Positions 37,277-46,476 of a stretch of 64,000 bases of DNA are shown in pieces. Under the pieces are notes generated by a model. That model made no database searches and was not told the DNA's origin. It saw only the letters and a program-made list of their open reading frames with translations. The DNA is from a bacterium (lineage in GTDB: Bacteria > Pseudomonadota > Alphaproteobacteria > SP197). Each line of letters begins with the position of its first letter. The first letter of the stretch is position 1. The stretch covers positions 127,873 to 191,872 of the forward strand of contig JAPPGE010000047.1 of the NCBI GenBank assembly GCA_028821455.1. Direction: 5' to 3'. The position numbers were made by a program, and so were the translations under genes.

Positions 37277-39235
37277 ATGGCGGACCGTTTCCCTAACCTT
37301 TTCTCACCTCTTTGCGTCGGGTCGCAGACGTTTCGCAACCGCATCTTCTCGACCGGTCACATGACCTGCCTGCTCGATGCGGACATGCTGCCTGACGAGC
37401 GCTTTGTCGCCTATCACGAAGCCCGTGCGCGGGGTGGCGCAGGCCTCATCATCACCGAAGCGGCAAGGGTCCACGCAAGCGGCGGCTGGCGCAATCTCGA
37501 TGCCTCCAGTGACGCCTGCATCACGCCCTACCGGCGTACCGCCAATGCCGTCCATCGCCACGGATGCATGATCTTCGGCCAGCTCGGTCATCCCGGCGCC
37601 TATGGCGTGACAACCCCCGACGGCAGCCACGGCGTCGCACTTGGCCCTTCCCAGGTCAAGACGCAACGTTCCCACACCATTGCCCGCGCCCTGTCGCTCT
37701 CCATGGTCGGCCAACTCGTCAGAGCCTACGGCATTGCCGCGGGACGCATGAAGAGGGCTGGACTGGACGGCGTCGAGATCCTCGCCAGCCACAGCCTTCT
37801 GCCGGCACAGTTCCTCAATCCAGCCATGAACAGACGCCAGGACGCCTATGGCGGATCATTGGCGAACCGCATGCGGTTCCTTGAAGAGGTCATCGCCTGC
37901 GTACGTGACCATGCAGGCCCGTCGATGGTCGTCGGCATGCGGATCTCCGGTGACGAAATGGAAACCGAAGGCAACGACCCCGAGGAACTGCTCGAGGTGT
38001 GCCGACGGCTCGGCAACGCGGGCACCCTCGACTACATCAACGTCATCGCCGGCTCCATGACCGGTCTCAGGGGATCGATCCACGTGGTGCCGCCGATGAA
38101 TGTCGCCAACGCCTACCTGGCACCGCTGGCCGCCGCCGTGAAGCGGCTGGTGCCGATTCCGGTGTTTGTCGCCGGCAGGATCAATCAGCCCCAGGACGCC
38201 GAAGCCATCATCGCCACCGGCCAGGCCGACATGACGGGGATGACTCGGGCCCAGATTGCCGATCCTGACATGGCCAGCAAGGCGCGTTCCGGGCGCATCG
38301 ATGACATCCGTGCTTGCATTGCCTGCAATCAGGCCTGTATCGGCCACATGCAGACCGGCCATGGCATTTCCTGCATCCAGCACCCGGAAACCGGGCGGGA
38401 ACTGGAGTACGCCGGCAAGTCTCCGGCCAGGATGCCGCAGACCGTGGTCGTGGCAGGCGGCGGGCCGGCGGGCATGAAGGCTGCAGCCGTTGCCGCGGAA
38501 CGTGGCCACCGGGTCATTCTTGCCGAACTGACAATCCGTCTGGGAGGCCAGGTTCTGCTGGCCCAGGAGTTGCCCGGACGCGCCGAATTCGGCGGCATCG
38601 TGACCAATCTTCAACGGGAGATGGCATGCCACGCAGTCGAGGTGAAACTGGGCACCAGGGTGACACGCCAGACGATTGAGGACTGGGGTGCCGACACCGT
38701 GATCGTGGCGACGGGCGCAACGCCGCTCGTTCCTGACATTGAAAACGATGGCCAGGCCATGCTTGTGGACGCCTGGCAGGTCATTCGTGGCGAGATTTCA
38801 GTCGGTTCCCGCGTCGTGATCGCCGATTGGCGCTGCGACTGGACGGGCATGGGACTGGCCGAAAAACTCGCCCGGGAAGGATGTCAGGTGACTCTGGCGG
38901 TCAATGGCACGATGCCGGGTCAGATGATCCAGATGTATGTGCGCGACCGCTGGGCAGGTGATCTCAACCGTCTTGGCGTCGAGATCGTCCCCTACGTACG
39001 TCTTGTCGGCGCGGACTCCTCGGGCACCTGGCTGCAGCATGTCACCTCTGGCGAGATCATTCTCATTGAATCCGTCGACACCGTGATCGCAGCAGTCGGT
39101 CACATGCCCGATACCACGCTTGCCCAAGAACTTGCGGACTGGTCCGGAACATACCTCGAGATTGGCGACTGCCTCAGCCCCAGAACTTGCGAGGAAGCGG
39201 TCCTCGAAGGCATGAAAGCAGGGTGTTCCGTGTAG
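37277..39235 (+). CDS. NADH:flavin oxidoreductase, TMADH / 2,4-dienoyl-CoA reductase family
   Basis: 652 residues. An FMN barrel (1 to about 340; NRIFSTGHMTC, with no Cys at the covalent-FMN position) is followed by a cluster loop of dienoyl-CoA-reductase spacing C-x2-C-x3-C-x11-C (CIACNQAC...SCIQHPETG), and FAD/NAD domains starting VVVAGGGPAGMKAA. It is a second, divergent paralogue of the flavoprotein at 14644. Homologues include N-methylproline demethylase (StcD), histamine dehydrogenase and dienoyl-CoA reductase, so the substrate is open. It lies 28 bases after the isochorismatase-like gene and converges on hyi with only three bases between stops. Confidence 0.85.
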   Translation: MADRFPNLFSPLCVGSQTFRNRIFSTGHMTCLLDADMLPDERFVAYHEARARGGAGLIITEAARVHASGGWRNLDASSDACITPYRRTANAVHRHGCMIFGQLGHPGAYGVTTPDGSHGVALGPSQVKTQRSHTIARALSLSMVGQLVRAYGIAAGRMKRAGLDGVEILASHSLLPAQFLNPAMNRRQDAYGGSLANRMRFLEEVIACVRDHAGPSMVVGMRISGDEMETEGNDPEELLEVCRRLGNAGTLDYINVIAGSMTGLRGSIHVVPPMNVANAYLAPLAAAVKRLVPIPVFVAGRINQPQDAEAIIATGQADMTGMTRAQIADPDMASKARSGRIDDIRACIACNQACIGHMQTGHGISCIQHPETGRELEYAGKSPARMPQTVVVAGGGPAGMKAAAVAAERGHRVILAELTIRLGGQVLLAQELPGRAEFGGIVTNLQREMACHAVEVKLGTRVTRQTIEDWGADTVIVATGATPLVPDIENDGQAMLVDAWQVIRGEISVGSRVVIADWRCDWTGMGLAEKLAREGCQVTLAVNGTMPGQMIQMYVRDRWAGDLNRLGVEIVPYVRLVGADSSGTWLQHVTSGEIILIESVDTVIAAVGHMPDTTLAQELADWSGTYLEIGDCLSPRTCEEAVLEGMKAGCSV

Positions 39236-39238
39236 GAG

Positions 39239-40015
39239 TCACGTCACCTTGCGCCTGCGCCAGGGCGCAAACCAGCCAAGGCTCTCCTGCGTGGTGCCGG
39301 CGGGTGTGTACTCTGCCCCCACCCAGCCCCCGTATCCGCTGCGATCGACCAGATCGAAAATCCAGTCGTGATTGATTTCGCCAGTGCCTGGTTCATGCCG
39401 GCCCGGGTTGTCCGAGATCTGGACATGCCCGATCAAGGGCAACTGTTCGGTGAAGTGGCGGGAGAGGTCCCCCTCAGTGACCTGACAGTGGTAGAAATCG
39501 AACTGGATTTTGACATTCGTCCGGTTCACGGTCCTGACCACGCGTCGCGCCTGATCCTGACGTGTCAGGATGTATCCTGGAACGTCGCGTCCGTTGATCG
39601 GTTCGATGAGCAGCGTGATGCCAAGAGCGGCCGCTTCGGCGGATGCCAGGCGGAGGTTGTCGACGAGCACCTCTTCACAGGCCTCAAGGGCAGTCGCCGG
39701 CGGAAGGACTCCGGACAGAACGTGGACAAGACCGGTGCCGGTAACGGCAGCATAGTCGAGCGCCACCTTCAGGTTTGCGCCGAATTCGCTCTCGAAACCC
39801 GGAAGGCCCGCCAGTCCCGCCTCGCCACCAGGCGCGTTGACGAGTACCAGATCGAGACCACATTCCTTCAGCGTCCCGGCAACCGTTGCAGCCGGAAGGC
39901 CATAGGGTTCCTGGATCTCGACGGCCTCGAACCCTGCGTCGGCGGCCAGCGCGAACCGCTCCCGAAGGGGTACTTCCGTGAACATGGTGGAAAGGTTGGC
40001 GGCAAAGCGCGGCAT
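39239..40015 (-). CDS. hyi: Hydroxypyruvate isomerase (TIM-barrel)
   Basis: 258 residues, exactly the usual Hyi length. Signature parts are [29 protein letters not shown], the metal-binding Glu in [27 protein letters not shown] and the second catalytic Glu in GAEYTPAG. It interconverts hydroxypyruvate and tartronate semialdehyde in glyoxylate metabolism. I start at ATG 40015; the longer frame to 40126 is unlike the family. It is divergent from nadK. Confidence 0.9.
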   Translation of the reverse strand: MPRFAANLSTMFTEVPLRERFALAADAGFEAVEIQEPYGLPAATVAGTLKECGLDLVLVNAPGGEAGLAGLPGFESEFGANLKVALDYAAVTGTGLVHVLSGVLPPATALEACEEVLVDNLRLASAEAAALGITLLIEPINGRDVPGYILTRQDQARRVVRTVNRTNVKIQFDFYHCQVTEGDLSRHFTEQLPLIGHVQISDNPGRHEPGTGEINHDWIFDLVDRSGYGGWVGAEYTPAGTTQESLGWFAPWRRRKVT

Positions 40016-40186
40016 GGTAATGAGGTCCGGAGGCGGCAGCATCGAGAACCTATTGTGCCGGGGCCTCCCTGGGAAGCGGGACGGCTTCATCCCGCACGCT
40101 GTTTCGTTGGACATGCCAGGAGCCATCCTGTAACGCTTGCGCCGGCACCTGGTGGGTGCCAGTCACGACATCGGGGAAGCAGGGTC

Positions 40187-40954
40187 TTGGAAAGGCCGGA
40201 CATCGCCTTCGTTGCGTCTACCGATATTCGCGCACAACGGGCACGTGACGAGCTTGTCGCGCTCTACGGCTGCTCGGGCGTCAACGATGCCAAGGTTATT
40301 GTCGCCCTGGGTGGCGACGGATTCATGCTTGAGACCCTGCATCGCTATCTCGACCGCGATGTGGGGGTCTACGGAATGAACACGGGTTCCATCGGCTTCC
40401 TGATGAACACTCTTGCGACCCGAGATCTGGTCGAACGACTCGACGCCGCCAGGACGACAATTCTGAAACCTCTCTCCATGACCGCCATCGATGTCGGGGG
40501 AGTTCGCCACGAGGCTGTGGCCATCAATGAGGTTTCGCTGTTCCGCGAAACAAGCCAGACGGCGAAGATACGGATCCGTATCGATGACATCGTGCGCATG
40601 GACGAACTGATGTGCGATGGCGTCATGGTTGCCACCGCCGCCGGCAGTACCGCCTACAATCTCTCCGCCCACGGACCGATCCTGCCCATCGGGTCTCACA
40701 CGCTGGCCCTGACTCCGATCAGCGCCTTCCGCCCGCGTCGCTGGAGGGGCGCCATCCTGCCGGACGACTCCGGTGTCGGCTTCGAGGTTCTCGATCACAT
40801 CAAGCGACCCGTCAGTGCGGTTGCGGATTCCGCGGAGGTTCGCGACGTCGTCAAGGTTGACGTGACACCGGACAGGAAACGCTCCGTGCGGTTGCTGTTC
40901 GATCCCGAACACAATCTCGAGGAACGTATTCTCAAGGAGCAGTTCATCACATGA
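40187..40954 (+). CDS. nadK: NAD kinase
   Basis: 255 residues, the compact alphaproteobacterial form. The GGDG motif lies in [16 protein letters not shown], followed by [22 protein letters not shown] and the glycine-rich [21 protein letters not shown]. It makes NADP from NAD and ATP. No ATG fits; the TTG at 40187 ([11 protein letters not shown]) is preceded by GGGGAAG and begins at the conserved first strand, so I take it as start. Its TGA overlaps the ATG of the next gene (ATGA). Confidence 0.93.
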   Translation: MERPDIAFVASTDIRAQRARDELVALYGCSGVNDAKVIVALGGDGFMLETLHRYLDRDVGVYGMNTGSIGFLMNTLATRDLVERLDAARTTILKPLSMTAIDVGGVRHEAVAINEVSLFRETSQTAKIRIRIDDIVRMDELMCDGVMVATAAGSTAYNLSAHGPILPIGSHTLALTPISAFRPRRWRGAILPDDSGVGFEVLDHIKRPVSAVADSAEVRDVVKVDVTPDRKRSVRLLFDPEHNLEERILKEQFIT

Positions 40955-41910
40955 ACAACGGCACCGACGCCAACCTTGGAGTCCATCTTCTGCCCTGTGA
41001 CATTTCAGCCTTTCGCAAGGGCAACACCGGCATCGACTACGTCACCACCTTCGACAGCGGTCTTCCGGGCCCTCACGTAATGGTGAATGCGCTGACCCAC
41101 GGCAACGAACTGTGTGGCGCCCACGCACTGACATACCTGTTCGAGAACGATGTGCGACCGGACCGGGGCCGGCTCACTCTAAGCTTTGCCAATGTCGCGG
41201 CCTACGAGACCTTCGATGCTGCCAATCCCTATGCATCCCGTTTCGTCGACGAGGATTTCAACCGGCTGTGGGATCAGAAGACCCTGGACGGCCCGAGGAC
41301 GAGCCGGGAACTGACCCGTGCCCGAGCCATGCGCGAGGTGTTCGCAGCCGCCGACCATCTCCTCGACATTCACTCGGTCGATCTGCCGCAACCCGCCATG
41401 CTGCTGGCCGGTCGGAGAGCGAAGGGCCGCGCCCTGGCGACGGCCATCGGCAAACCACGCCACGTCGTCATGGACCGGGGTCATGATGCCGGAAAGAGAG
41501 TGCGGGACTTTGCCGAATTCGACGATGCGGAGAGCCCGAAGAGCGCCTGTCTTGTGGAGTGCGGCTATCACTTTCATACCCAGGCGACGGAGATCGCCGT
41601 TCAGACGTCACTGCGTTTTCTCCGGCACTTTGGCATTCTTCCGGATAGCTTTGCCGACGCCTGCTTGCCTCAGGAAGAGGATGAACCGCAGCTCTTTGTC
41701 GAGGTGACCGATCCTGTCACCATCGAAACCGACGACTTCCGGTTCGTGCGCACCTTCCAGGGGTTCGAGGTCATCCCGGAAGAGGCAACGCTGATCGCCC
41801 ATGACGGCGATCGCCCCATTCGCACTCCCTACCCTGACTGTGTTCTGGTCATGCCGGCCCGCGAGCCCCTGCCCGGCAAGACCGCCGTGCGTCTCGGCCG
41901 GATCGTGTAG
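40951..41910 (+). CDS. Succinylglutamate desuccinylase/aspartoacylase-family zinc hydrolase
   Basis: 319-residue M14-like zinc enzyme. Zinc ligands are in [11 protein letters not shown] (H-x2-E) and [10 protein letters not shown] (His); the catalytic Glu is in [10 protein letters not shown]. The C-terminal beta domain has a [14 protein letters not shown] motif. The family removes acyl groups from N-acyl amino acids (succinylglutamate, N-acetylaspartate, ectoine derivatives). It is translationally coupled to nadK by an ATGA overlap, which need not mean a shared pathway. Confidence 0.85.
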   Translation: MNNGTDANLGVHLLPCDISAFRKGNTGIDYVTTFDSGLPGPHVMVNALTHGNELCGAHALTYLFENDVRPDRGRLTLSFANVAAYETFDAANPYASRFVDEDFNRLWDQKTLDGPRTSRELTRARAMREVFAAADHLLDIHSVDLPQPAMLLAGRRAKGRALATAIGKPRHVVMDRGHDAGKRVRDFAEFDDAESPKSACLVECGYHFHTQATEIAVQTSLRFLRHFGILPDSFADACLPQEEDEPQLFVEVTDPVTIETDDFRFVRTFQGFEVIPEEATLIAHDGDRPIRTPYPDCVLVMPAREPLPGKTAVRLGRIV

Positions 41911-41915
41911 GCGTC

Positions 41916-42179
41916 CTATCCTCCCCCCTTGTGGTAGACGCGGTCAAAGTGCGCCAGGAATGCGGCGACCTCGGTTCCATCCATGCCGCTGAACGCCAGT
42001 TCCACCCGGCACCGCTCAAGAACGAGACCGGCAATGCGGCGCGGTTCGAGTATCCGGGTTGTGATGACAATTCCCTTACCCGCCTCTCCAATACGCACGC
42101 GTCCTTCTTCCGTGACGCAGGCCATGCCCCGGGCCAGCCGTGGAAGCAGGCGACGAAACTCACCGGGGGTGATCGCCAT
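41916..42179 (-). CDS. Unrecognised 87-residue protein downstream of a MoaD-like gene
   Basis: Small predicted cytosolic protein (MAITPGEFRRLLPRLARGMA...), rich in Arg/Leu at the N-terminus, with a central VRIGEAGKGIVITTRIL and an ending DGTEVAAFLAHFDRVYHKGGG. I do not recognise a family. It follows the MoaD-like gene by 28 bases on the same strand, so they are probably co-translated and perhaps act together. The C-terminal run of glycines recalls, but does not match, sulfur-carrier tails. AAAGGA precedes the ATG. Confidence 0.6.
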   Translation of the reverse strand: MAITPGEFRRLLPRLARGMACVTEEGRVRIGEAGKGIVITTRILEPRRIAGLVLERCRVELAFSGMDGTEVAAFLAHFDRVYHKGGG

Positions 42180-42207
42180 GTCCTTTGCGACCACTCCTGG
42201 TGCCCCA

Positions 42208-42459
42208 TCACCCACCGGCGACCGGAGGCCAGGCGGCCAGGGTATCACCGTCCACGAGGACCCGCGTCTCGCGTGCTGAAGGTGGCACAAAGAAGCCGTT
42301 GACCAGAACGAGGTGACACATTTGACGTGGAACGGCGCACCGGTCGAGGACCGCACCGATAGTGGTGCCCTCGTCAAGTTCGAGTGGGACCGCATTTTTG
42401 TATGCGTCGTCAGGAAGATAGGGGGCCAAAGACGCAAAGAGCTTGAAGGTGATCTGCAT
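42208..42459 (-). CDS. MoaD/ThiS-family sulfur-carrier-like protein
   Basis: 83-residue beta-grasp protein: MQITFKLFASLAPYLP start, a TTIGAVLDRCAVP helix, VLVNGFFVPP, and RVLVDGDTLAAWPPVAGG ending in the double glycine that is thiocarboxylated in MoaD/ThiS. The C-terminal PPVAGG is characteristic. GGAG sits six bases before the ATG. No MoaE, MoeB or ThiF gene is adjacent, so it may serve tungsten/molybdenum pterin synthesis from a distance or a dedicated pathway with the unknown protein just downstream. Confidence 0.8.
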   Translation of the reverse strand: MQITFKLFASLAPYLPDDAYKNAVPLELDEGTTIGAVLDRCAVPRQMCHLVLVNGFFVPPSARETRVLVDGDTLAAWPPVAGG

Positions 42460-42589
42460 GCTTCTCCAGGCAGGCCGGCCACGGCGACAGAGTGTGCCGC
42501 TTCTCGGGTGTTTCGACAAGCAATGACGGTGCTGCATTGCCCGTGGAACGGCAATCCACTAGCATCGGGCCAACCGGATGGAGGGTGAG

Positions 42590-43441
42590 ATGGGGATCGT
42601 CACTGACGTCATTCTTCCGATTGCTCTGGCGTTCATCATGTTTTCGCTGGGCCTGGGCCTCACCTTCAGTGATTTCGCACGGGTGGCAAGGCAACCGAAG
42701 GATTTCTTCGTTGGCGCCTTCTCGCAGATCATTCTCCTGCCGCTTGTCGCCCTGATCCTGATTAGCCTGTGGCCGCTGTCGCCGGAACTTGCGCTTGGCG
42801 TCATGATCATCGCTGCCGCTCCGGGCGGGGTCACATCCAATCTCCTGACATCCTTCGCCCGCGGTGACGTGGCCCTGTCGATTTCGCTCACTGCCATCAT
42901 CAGTCTCGTCAGCGTGATCACCATTCCACTGGTAGTGGTCATGTCCTACCAGCATCTCATGGGCTCTGATGATCCTGGCGACATCTCGGTCGCCGAAACG
43001 GCTCTCAGCGTGTTTGTCATCGTGACCGTTCCCGTGGTGCTCGGTGTCGCCTTGCGCCGCCTTGCCTCGGGTCTGGCGCAGGCCGTGGAACCGTGGTCGC
43101 GACGTATCTCGACGGTTCTCTTCATTCTGGTCCTGGCCGGGGCCATCTTCCAGGAACGTGACAACATCGTTCCCTATTTCGCCGACGCCGGCCTTGTCAC
43201 GCTGGTCCTCAACGTGGTCATGATGGCGCTCGCCTACGGCCTTGCCACGGCCCTGGCATCGGGGAAGGCGCAAAGAGTCGCCATTTCGATCGAGTGCGGT
43301 CTGCAGAACGGCACGCTTGCCATCGCGGTTGCCGTGCTGCTGTTTGGCGCCGGGCCCGTCGTCATCCCGGCGGCGACCTACAGCCTCATCATGTTCGCCA
43401 CCTCGCTGCTGTTCATCGCTTTCCTGCGGCGGTCACCTTGA
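42590..43441 (+). CDS. Bile acid:sodium symporter (BASS/SBF) family transporter
   Basis: 283-residue membrane protein with nine or ten helices. Conserved elements are FIMFSLGLGLTFSDF, the AAPGGVTSNLLT crossover (helix 4), VVLGVALRR and the second-repeat IECGLQNGTLAIAVA crossover (helix 9). It probably imports an organic anion with Na+. The start at 42590 is supported by GGAGG with seven-base spacing; ATG 42578 overlaps that SD. It is the last gene before the tRNA junction. Confidence 0.9.
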   Translation: MGIVTDVILPIALAFIMFSLGLGLTFSDFARVARQPKDFFVGAFSQIILLPLVALILISLWPLSPELALGVMIIAAAPGGVTSNLLTSFARGDVALSISLTAIISLVSVITIPLVVVMSYQHLMGSDDPGDISVAETALSVFVIVTVPVVLGVALRRLASGLAQAVEPWSRRISTVLFILVLAGAIFQERDNIVPYFADAGLVTLVLNVVMMALAYGLATALASGKAQRVAISIECGLQNGTLAIAVAVLLFGAGPVVIPAATYSLIMFATSLLFIAFLRRSP

Positions 43442-43477
43442 CCGCGGCACCACACGCCCCTTAAGGAACAATCCCCT

Positions 43478-43567
43478 GGATGGGTGGCCGAGTGGTTGAA
43501 GGCACCGGTCTTGAAAACCGGCAGGCGTCAAAGCGTCTCGTGGGTTCGAATCCCACCCCATCCGCCA
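43478..43567 (+). tRNA. tRNA-Ser (anticodon UGA), CCA encoded
   Basis: A 90-base class II tRNA including CCA. The acceptor stem GGATGGG/CCCATCC is perfect, the D arm begins GCCGAGTGG, the anticodon stem-loop CCGGT-CTTGAAA-ACCGG carries TGA, the long variable arm is AGGCGTCAAAGCGTCT and the T arm is GTGGGTTCGAATCCCAC. CCA is encoded. The 3' end is the probable integration site of the element to its right. Confidence 0.97.
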
Positions 43568-43614
43568 CTATTCTATCATAACCGATTGATTTATAACGCG
43601 GTCTTGATACAATT

Positions 43615-44796
43615 CTACTTTTCCTCCCTTGTTTGATCCCACACTTGGTGGGATGTGCCGGCCACCTGTATTTTGGCCGCCGCACGAGGTATCGACGACC
43701 AGCGCGACGTCCCCTCTCGACACATCAGCCGTGCGGGCGTCGTGTCCCGACCATGGCTGGTCGGCCGACAATCGGCAGCCCTTCGCCGGGTGCAAGCGAC
43801 CGCGAGGCGATGCTGTGACGGATGTCGCGGATGCGCACGTCGTGGAGCCCCGCCAGCTCCCGAACGATGCGCCAGGCCTCGTCGACCCCACTCATATGCG
43901 TCCCGCAAAGAGCCAGGGGTTGTCCGCCTTACACGGCAAAGCTTCCAACATGAGCATCGTCGAAGGCGACACCCGAACCGCGCGAAGTCCAGACTTCCCG
44001 TCGCGTAAACGGATCTTCCGCTGTATGGTGCCGACATCTGCCTGCGCATGGTCAGTACTTCGCTCCTGCGACATTCCGTCTCGATCGTGAGACGGATCGC
44101 TGCCGCCACTGTGGCCGATATGCCGACGAGTACCGCCTCGTTCAGCATCTGCCCGAGGCGATCAAGTTCGGAACCGCTCAGGCGGCGTTTCCGCTTGCGC
44201 TCGGGATACTTCGGAACCGATTGGCAAAGGTTGAACCGGTCCTCAACCATCCCCCAGTCGTCGGCCTGGGTTTACATGTGCAAGAGGACCTTGTTCGCCG
44301 TCGCCGGACTGCAGGCCACTCACTGGTGCAGGTTCTCGACTTGACCGGGTTCCACTGCCTCGAGCGACAGCCGGCCGAGCGCGGGCAGGATGTACCGGTA
44401 GACTACGCAGCGGGCATCGCGCGCCGTCGTCGGCTTGCAATCGACGGTGACATGATCCTCCAGACAGCGTTCTGCCAGATTGGCAACCGTCGGGCCGTCC
44501 GGGATCCGGGCTGCCAGCGGCGGCATCGGCTCCTCGCCCAGCTTGATGCGCATGATGATGGAAGCCGCCCGTCGGCGCGCCTCGGCGGTACCGATCACGC
44601 CGTGACGTCCAACCGTCACGCGTTTCCGCCCTTTTGGGCCCCGCGCCCGGGCGACGTACACATTGTCGCTCGAGGGATTCACCCTGACCCCGAACCCCAT
44701 CAGTGACCGGTTCCAGAACACCGTGTCGCTGTCGACCTTGAACGCCGTCACTATGCGGTTCGAGAGAGCCCACCGCTGCCGCGGGCTCTCGACCAT
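43615..44796 (-). pseudogene. Decayed tyrosine recombinase (phage-type integrase)
   Basis: The N-terminal arm-binding and SAM-like domains are readable (GFGVRVNPSS, RKRVTVGRHGV, ARRRAASIIMRIKLGE, LERCLEDH-like stretch). In the same frame come TGA (44322-44320) and TAA (44274-44272), then the catalytic-domain start KYPERKRKRRLSGSELDRLG and the Arg I box ECRRSEVLTMR. The frame then shifts near 44050 (IRLRDGKSGLRAV...PWLFAGR), again near 43890 (GLHDVRIRDIRHSIASRSLAPGEG) and once more near 43765 (HGRDTTPARLM, where the catalytic Tyr is replaced). Two stops, three frameshifts and loss of the nucleophile make it inactive. Intact relatives integrate at tRNA 3' ends. Confidence 0.9.
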
Positions 44797-44854
44797 AGGC
44801 AGACGCTGGTGACAAAGGGGGTGCGGATCGAGACGTGGTCTTCTTCGGAAACCG

Positions 44855-46423
44855 TCAGGCCACCTTGGGGCGGCATTCCTCTTCGGGAAGGGCAATACTC
44901 AGGTTTTCGCGGATCTGCCGATCAGCAACCTCCGGCACATGGGTCGGAAAGTGGGTGTGTAGAATGCTGTCGACCAGCTTGTATGCGTTTTCAAGCATCG
45001 TTGGTTTGCCGACGCCGGGCCAGTCGTTGAGGCTCGTTCGGTCCGACAGTGCGGGGTAGAAGAAATCATTCTTCATGCGCGCCAGTGTTTCGGGCCGGCC
45101 CAGGTAATGACCCGGTCCGTCGACGCAGACATCACGAATGATTTCGACGCCGAGCTCGTCGTCATTCAATTCGAACCCTTCCACCACCCTGAGCGCGCCG
45201 CCGATAATCTCGTTATCCATGACCAGTCCGGGAAAACTGCATCCGAGACCACCTGCAAGTGCACCCGCGGCGCAGAACAGCACGTTTCCGCCGGAGTTAC
45301 CCACCAGCGTGTGCTGGATGGCCTTCTCGAACCCTGATTGGGTATCGGGCAGCTTCGAATCCGTGCCGCCCGAGATCGTGCCGTTCGGCAGTCCGTAGTG
45401 ACGCGCCATCTGGCTTGAAACCGAAGAAACGATCCCCTGTTCGGGGCTTCCGATCGTCGCCGCGCCCGTCCTGAGATCAGAGACCATGGGCCAGGTACCA
45501 AGCAGAATTTGCGGATCGTCCACCACTTGGTGAGCGTAGACGAGCCCGCCAAGCACCTCCGACATCGTCTGCACGATTGTGCCGGCCACCGAAACCGGTG
45601 CGGTGGCACCTTGCTGCCCGGAGCTCGTCAGCTGTACGGGCATGCCGCCCCTGAGCGCGTTTTCCAGGCCCAAGCAGGACTCTGGGGCAAACCTGAGAGG
45701 GGGCACCACGAAGGTGCAGGTGTTCAGGATAAACGGGCGACGCCGCCACCCGTCCTCGCTTCCCGCAATCCAGTGACACATCTCAATCGATCGAGTGACG
45801 TTCTCGCCGTTGAACCACGAGGTACTCACCGGCTTGCTGGTGCCGCGAACCGCCGCATAGCAGAGGTTAATGTCGACATCGTCGATATCTTCGAGATCCG
45901 TCGGTGTTCCAAGCCGGTGGAACATGTGGATGTTGTCGAGCGTGTCGGCAATCCGCGCGAAGTCGTAGACGTCCTTCGTAGTTACCGGTCGGATGTCGCG
46001 CGATTCCGGATCGACCACTCGAATCGATCCGCAGCCTGTGGAGAAGTATGTCTTCGAGCCACTCACATCGAAGTCATGCCTTGGGTTCTGTCCGAAGAAT
46101 GTGAGCGATGTCCGCGCACGCGCGATGGTGTCCTCGACAAGGCTTCTGGAGAAGCAAACACGACCTTCATCAGTGATCCAGCACCCGGCCGCCAGAAGAT
46201 AATCGCGCGTGGAGTCAGGGGCTTCGCCGAAGCCCACGGTTTCCAGGACGTCGAGTGCGGCGGAGTGGATTTTCGCTTTCTCGTGATCGGACAGCGTCTG
46301 CATTGCGCCGCTGTCCAGACCGCGGCGCAACGGTGCCTCAGTTTCCATGGCATCGGTCTGGGTCCGACGCCGTCCCGCCTGTCCGCCCCTTCGGCGTCGT
46401 CTCGTTTCGTCGCTCAAGGCCAT
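44855..46423 (-). CDS. MttB-superfamily (non-pyrrolysine) methyltransferase
   Basis: 522-residue TIM-barrel protein of the trimethylamine methyltransferase superfamily. It has the RRRRRGGQAGRRR start common in alphaproteobacterial members, FSTGCGSIRVVDP, GGMPVQLTSSGQQGATAPVSVAG, and GGTDSKLPDTQSGFEKA. No in-frame UAG occurs, so it lacks pyrrolysine, as do the glycine-betaine, proline-betaine, carnitine and gamma-butyrobetaine demethylases (MtgB, MtpB, MtcB types). These move a methyl group from a quaternary amine to a corrinoid protein; no corrinoid-protein gene is visible here. It is the last gene of the eight-gene operon, 53 bases after a BadH-like SDR. GGAG precedes the ATG. Confidence 0.87.
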   Translation of the reverse strand: MALSDETRRRRRGGQAGRRRTQTDAMETEAPLRRGLDSGAMQTLSDHEKAKIHSAALDVLETVGFGEAPDSTRDYLLAAGCWITDEGRVCFSRSLVEDTIARARTSLTFFGQNPRHDFDVSGSKTYFSTGCGSIRVVDPESRDIRPVTTKDVYDFARIADTLDNIHMFHRLGTPTDLEDIDDVDINLCYAAVRGTSKPVSTSWFNGENVTRSIEMCHWIAGSEDGWRRRPFILNTCTFVVPPLRFAPESCLGLENALRGGMPVQLTSSGQQGATAPVSVAGTIVQTMSEVLGGLVYAHQVVDDPQILLGTWPMVSDLRTGAATIGSPEQGIVSSVSSQMARHYGLPNGTISGGTDSKLPDTQSGFEKAIQHTLVGNSGGNVLFCAAGALAGGLGCSFPGLVMDNEIIGGALRVVEGFELNDDELGVEIIRDVCVDGPGHYLGRPETLARMKNDFFYPALSDRTSLNDWPGVGKPTMLENAYKLVDSILHTHFPTHVPEVADRQIRENLSIALPEEECRPKVA

Positions 46424-46476
46424 TGCTCCGTCTTGCGGTGCCGTCGTGCCCGTTTAGACCGGACTGGACGGTCCCT

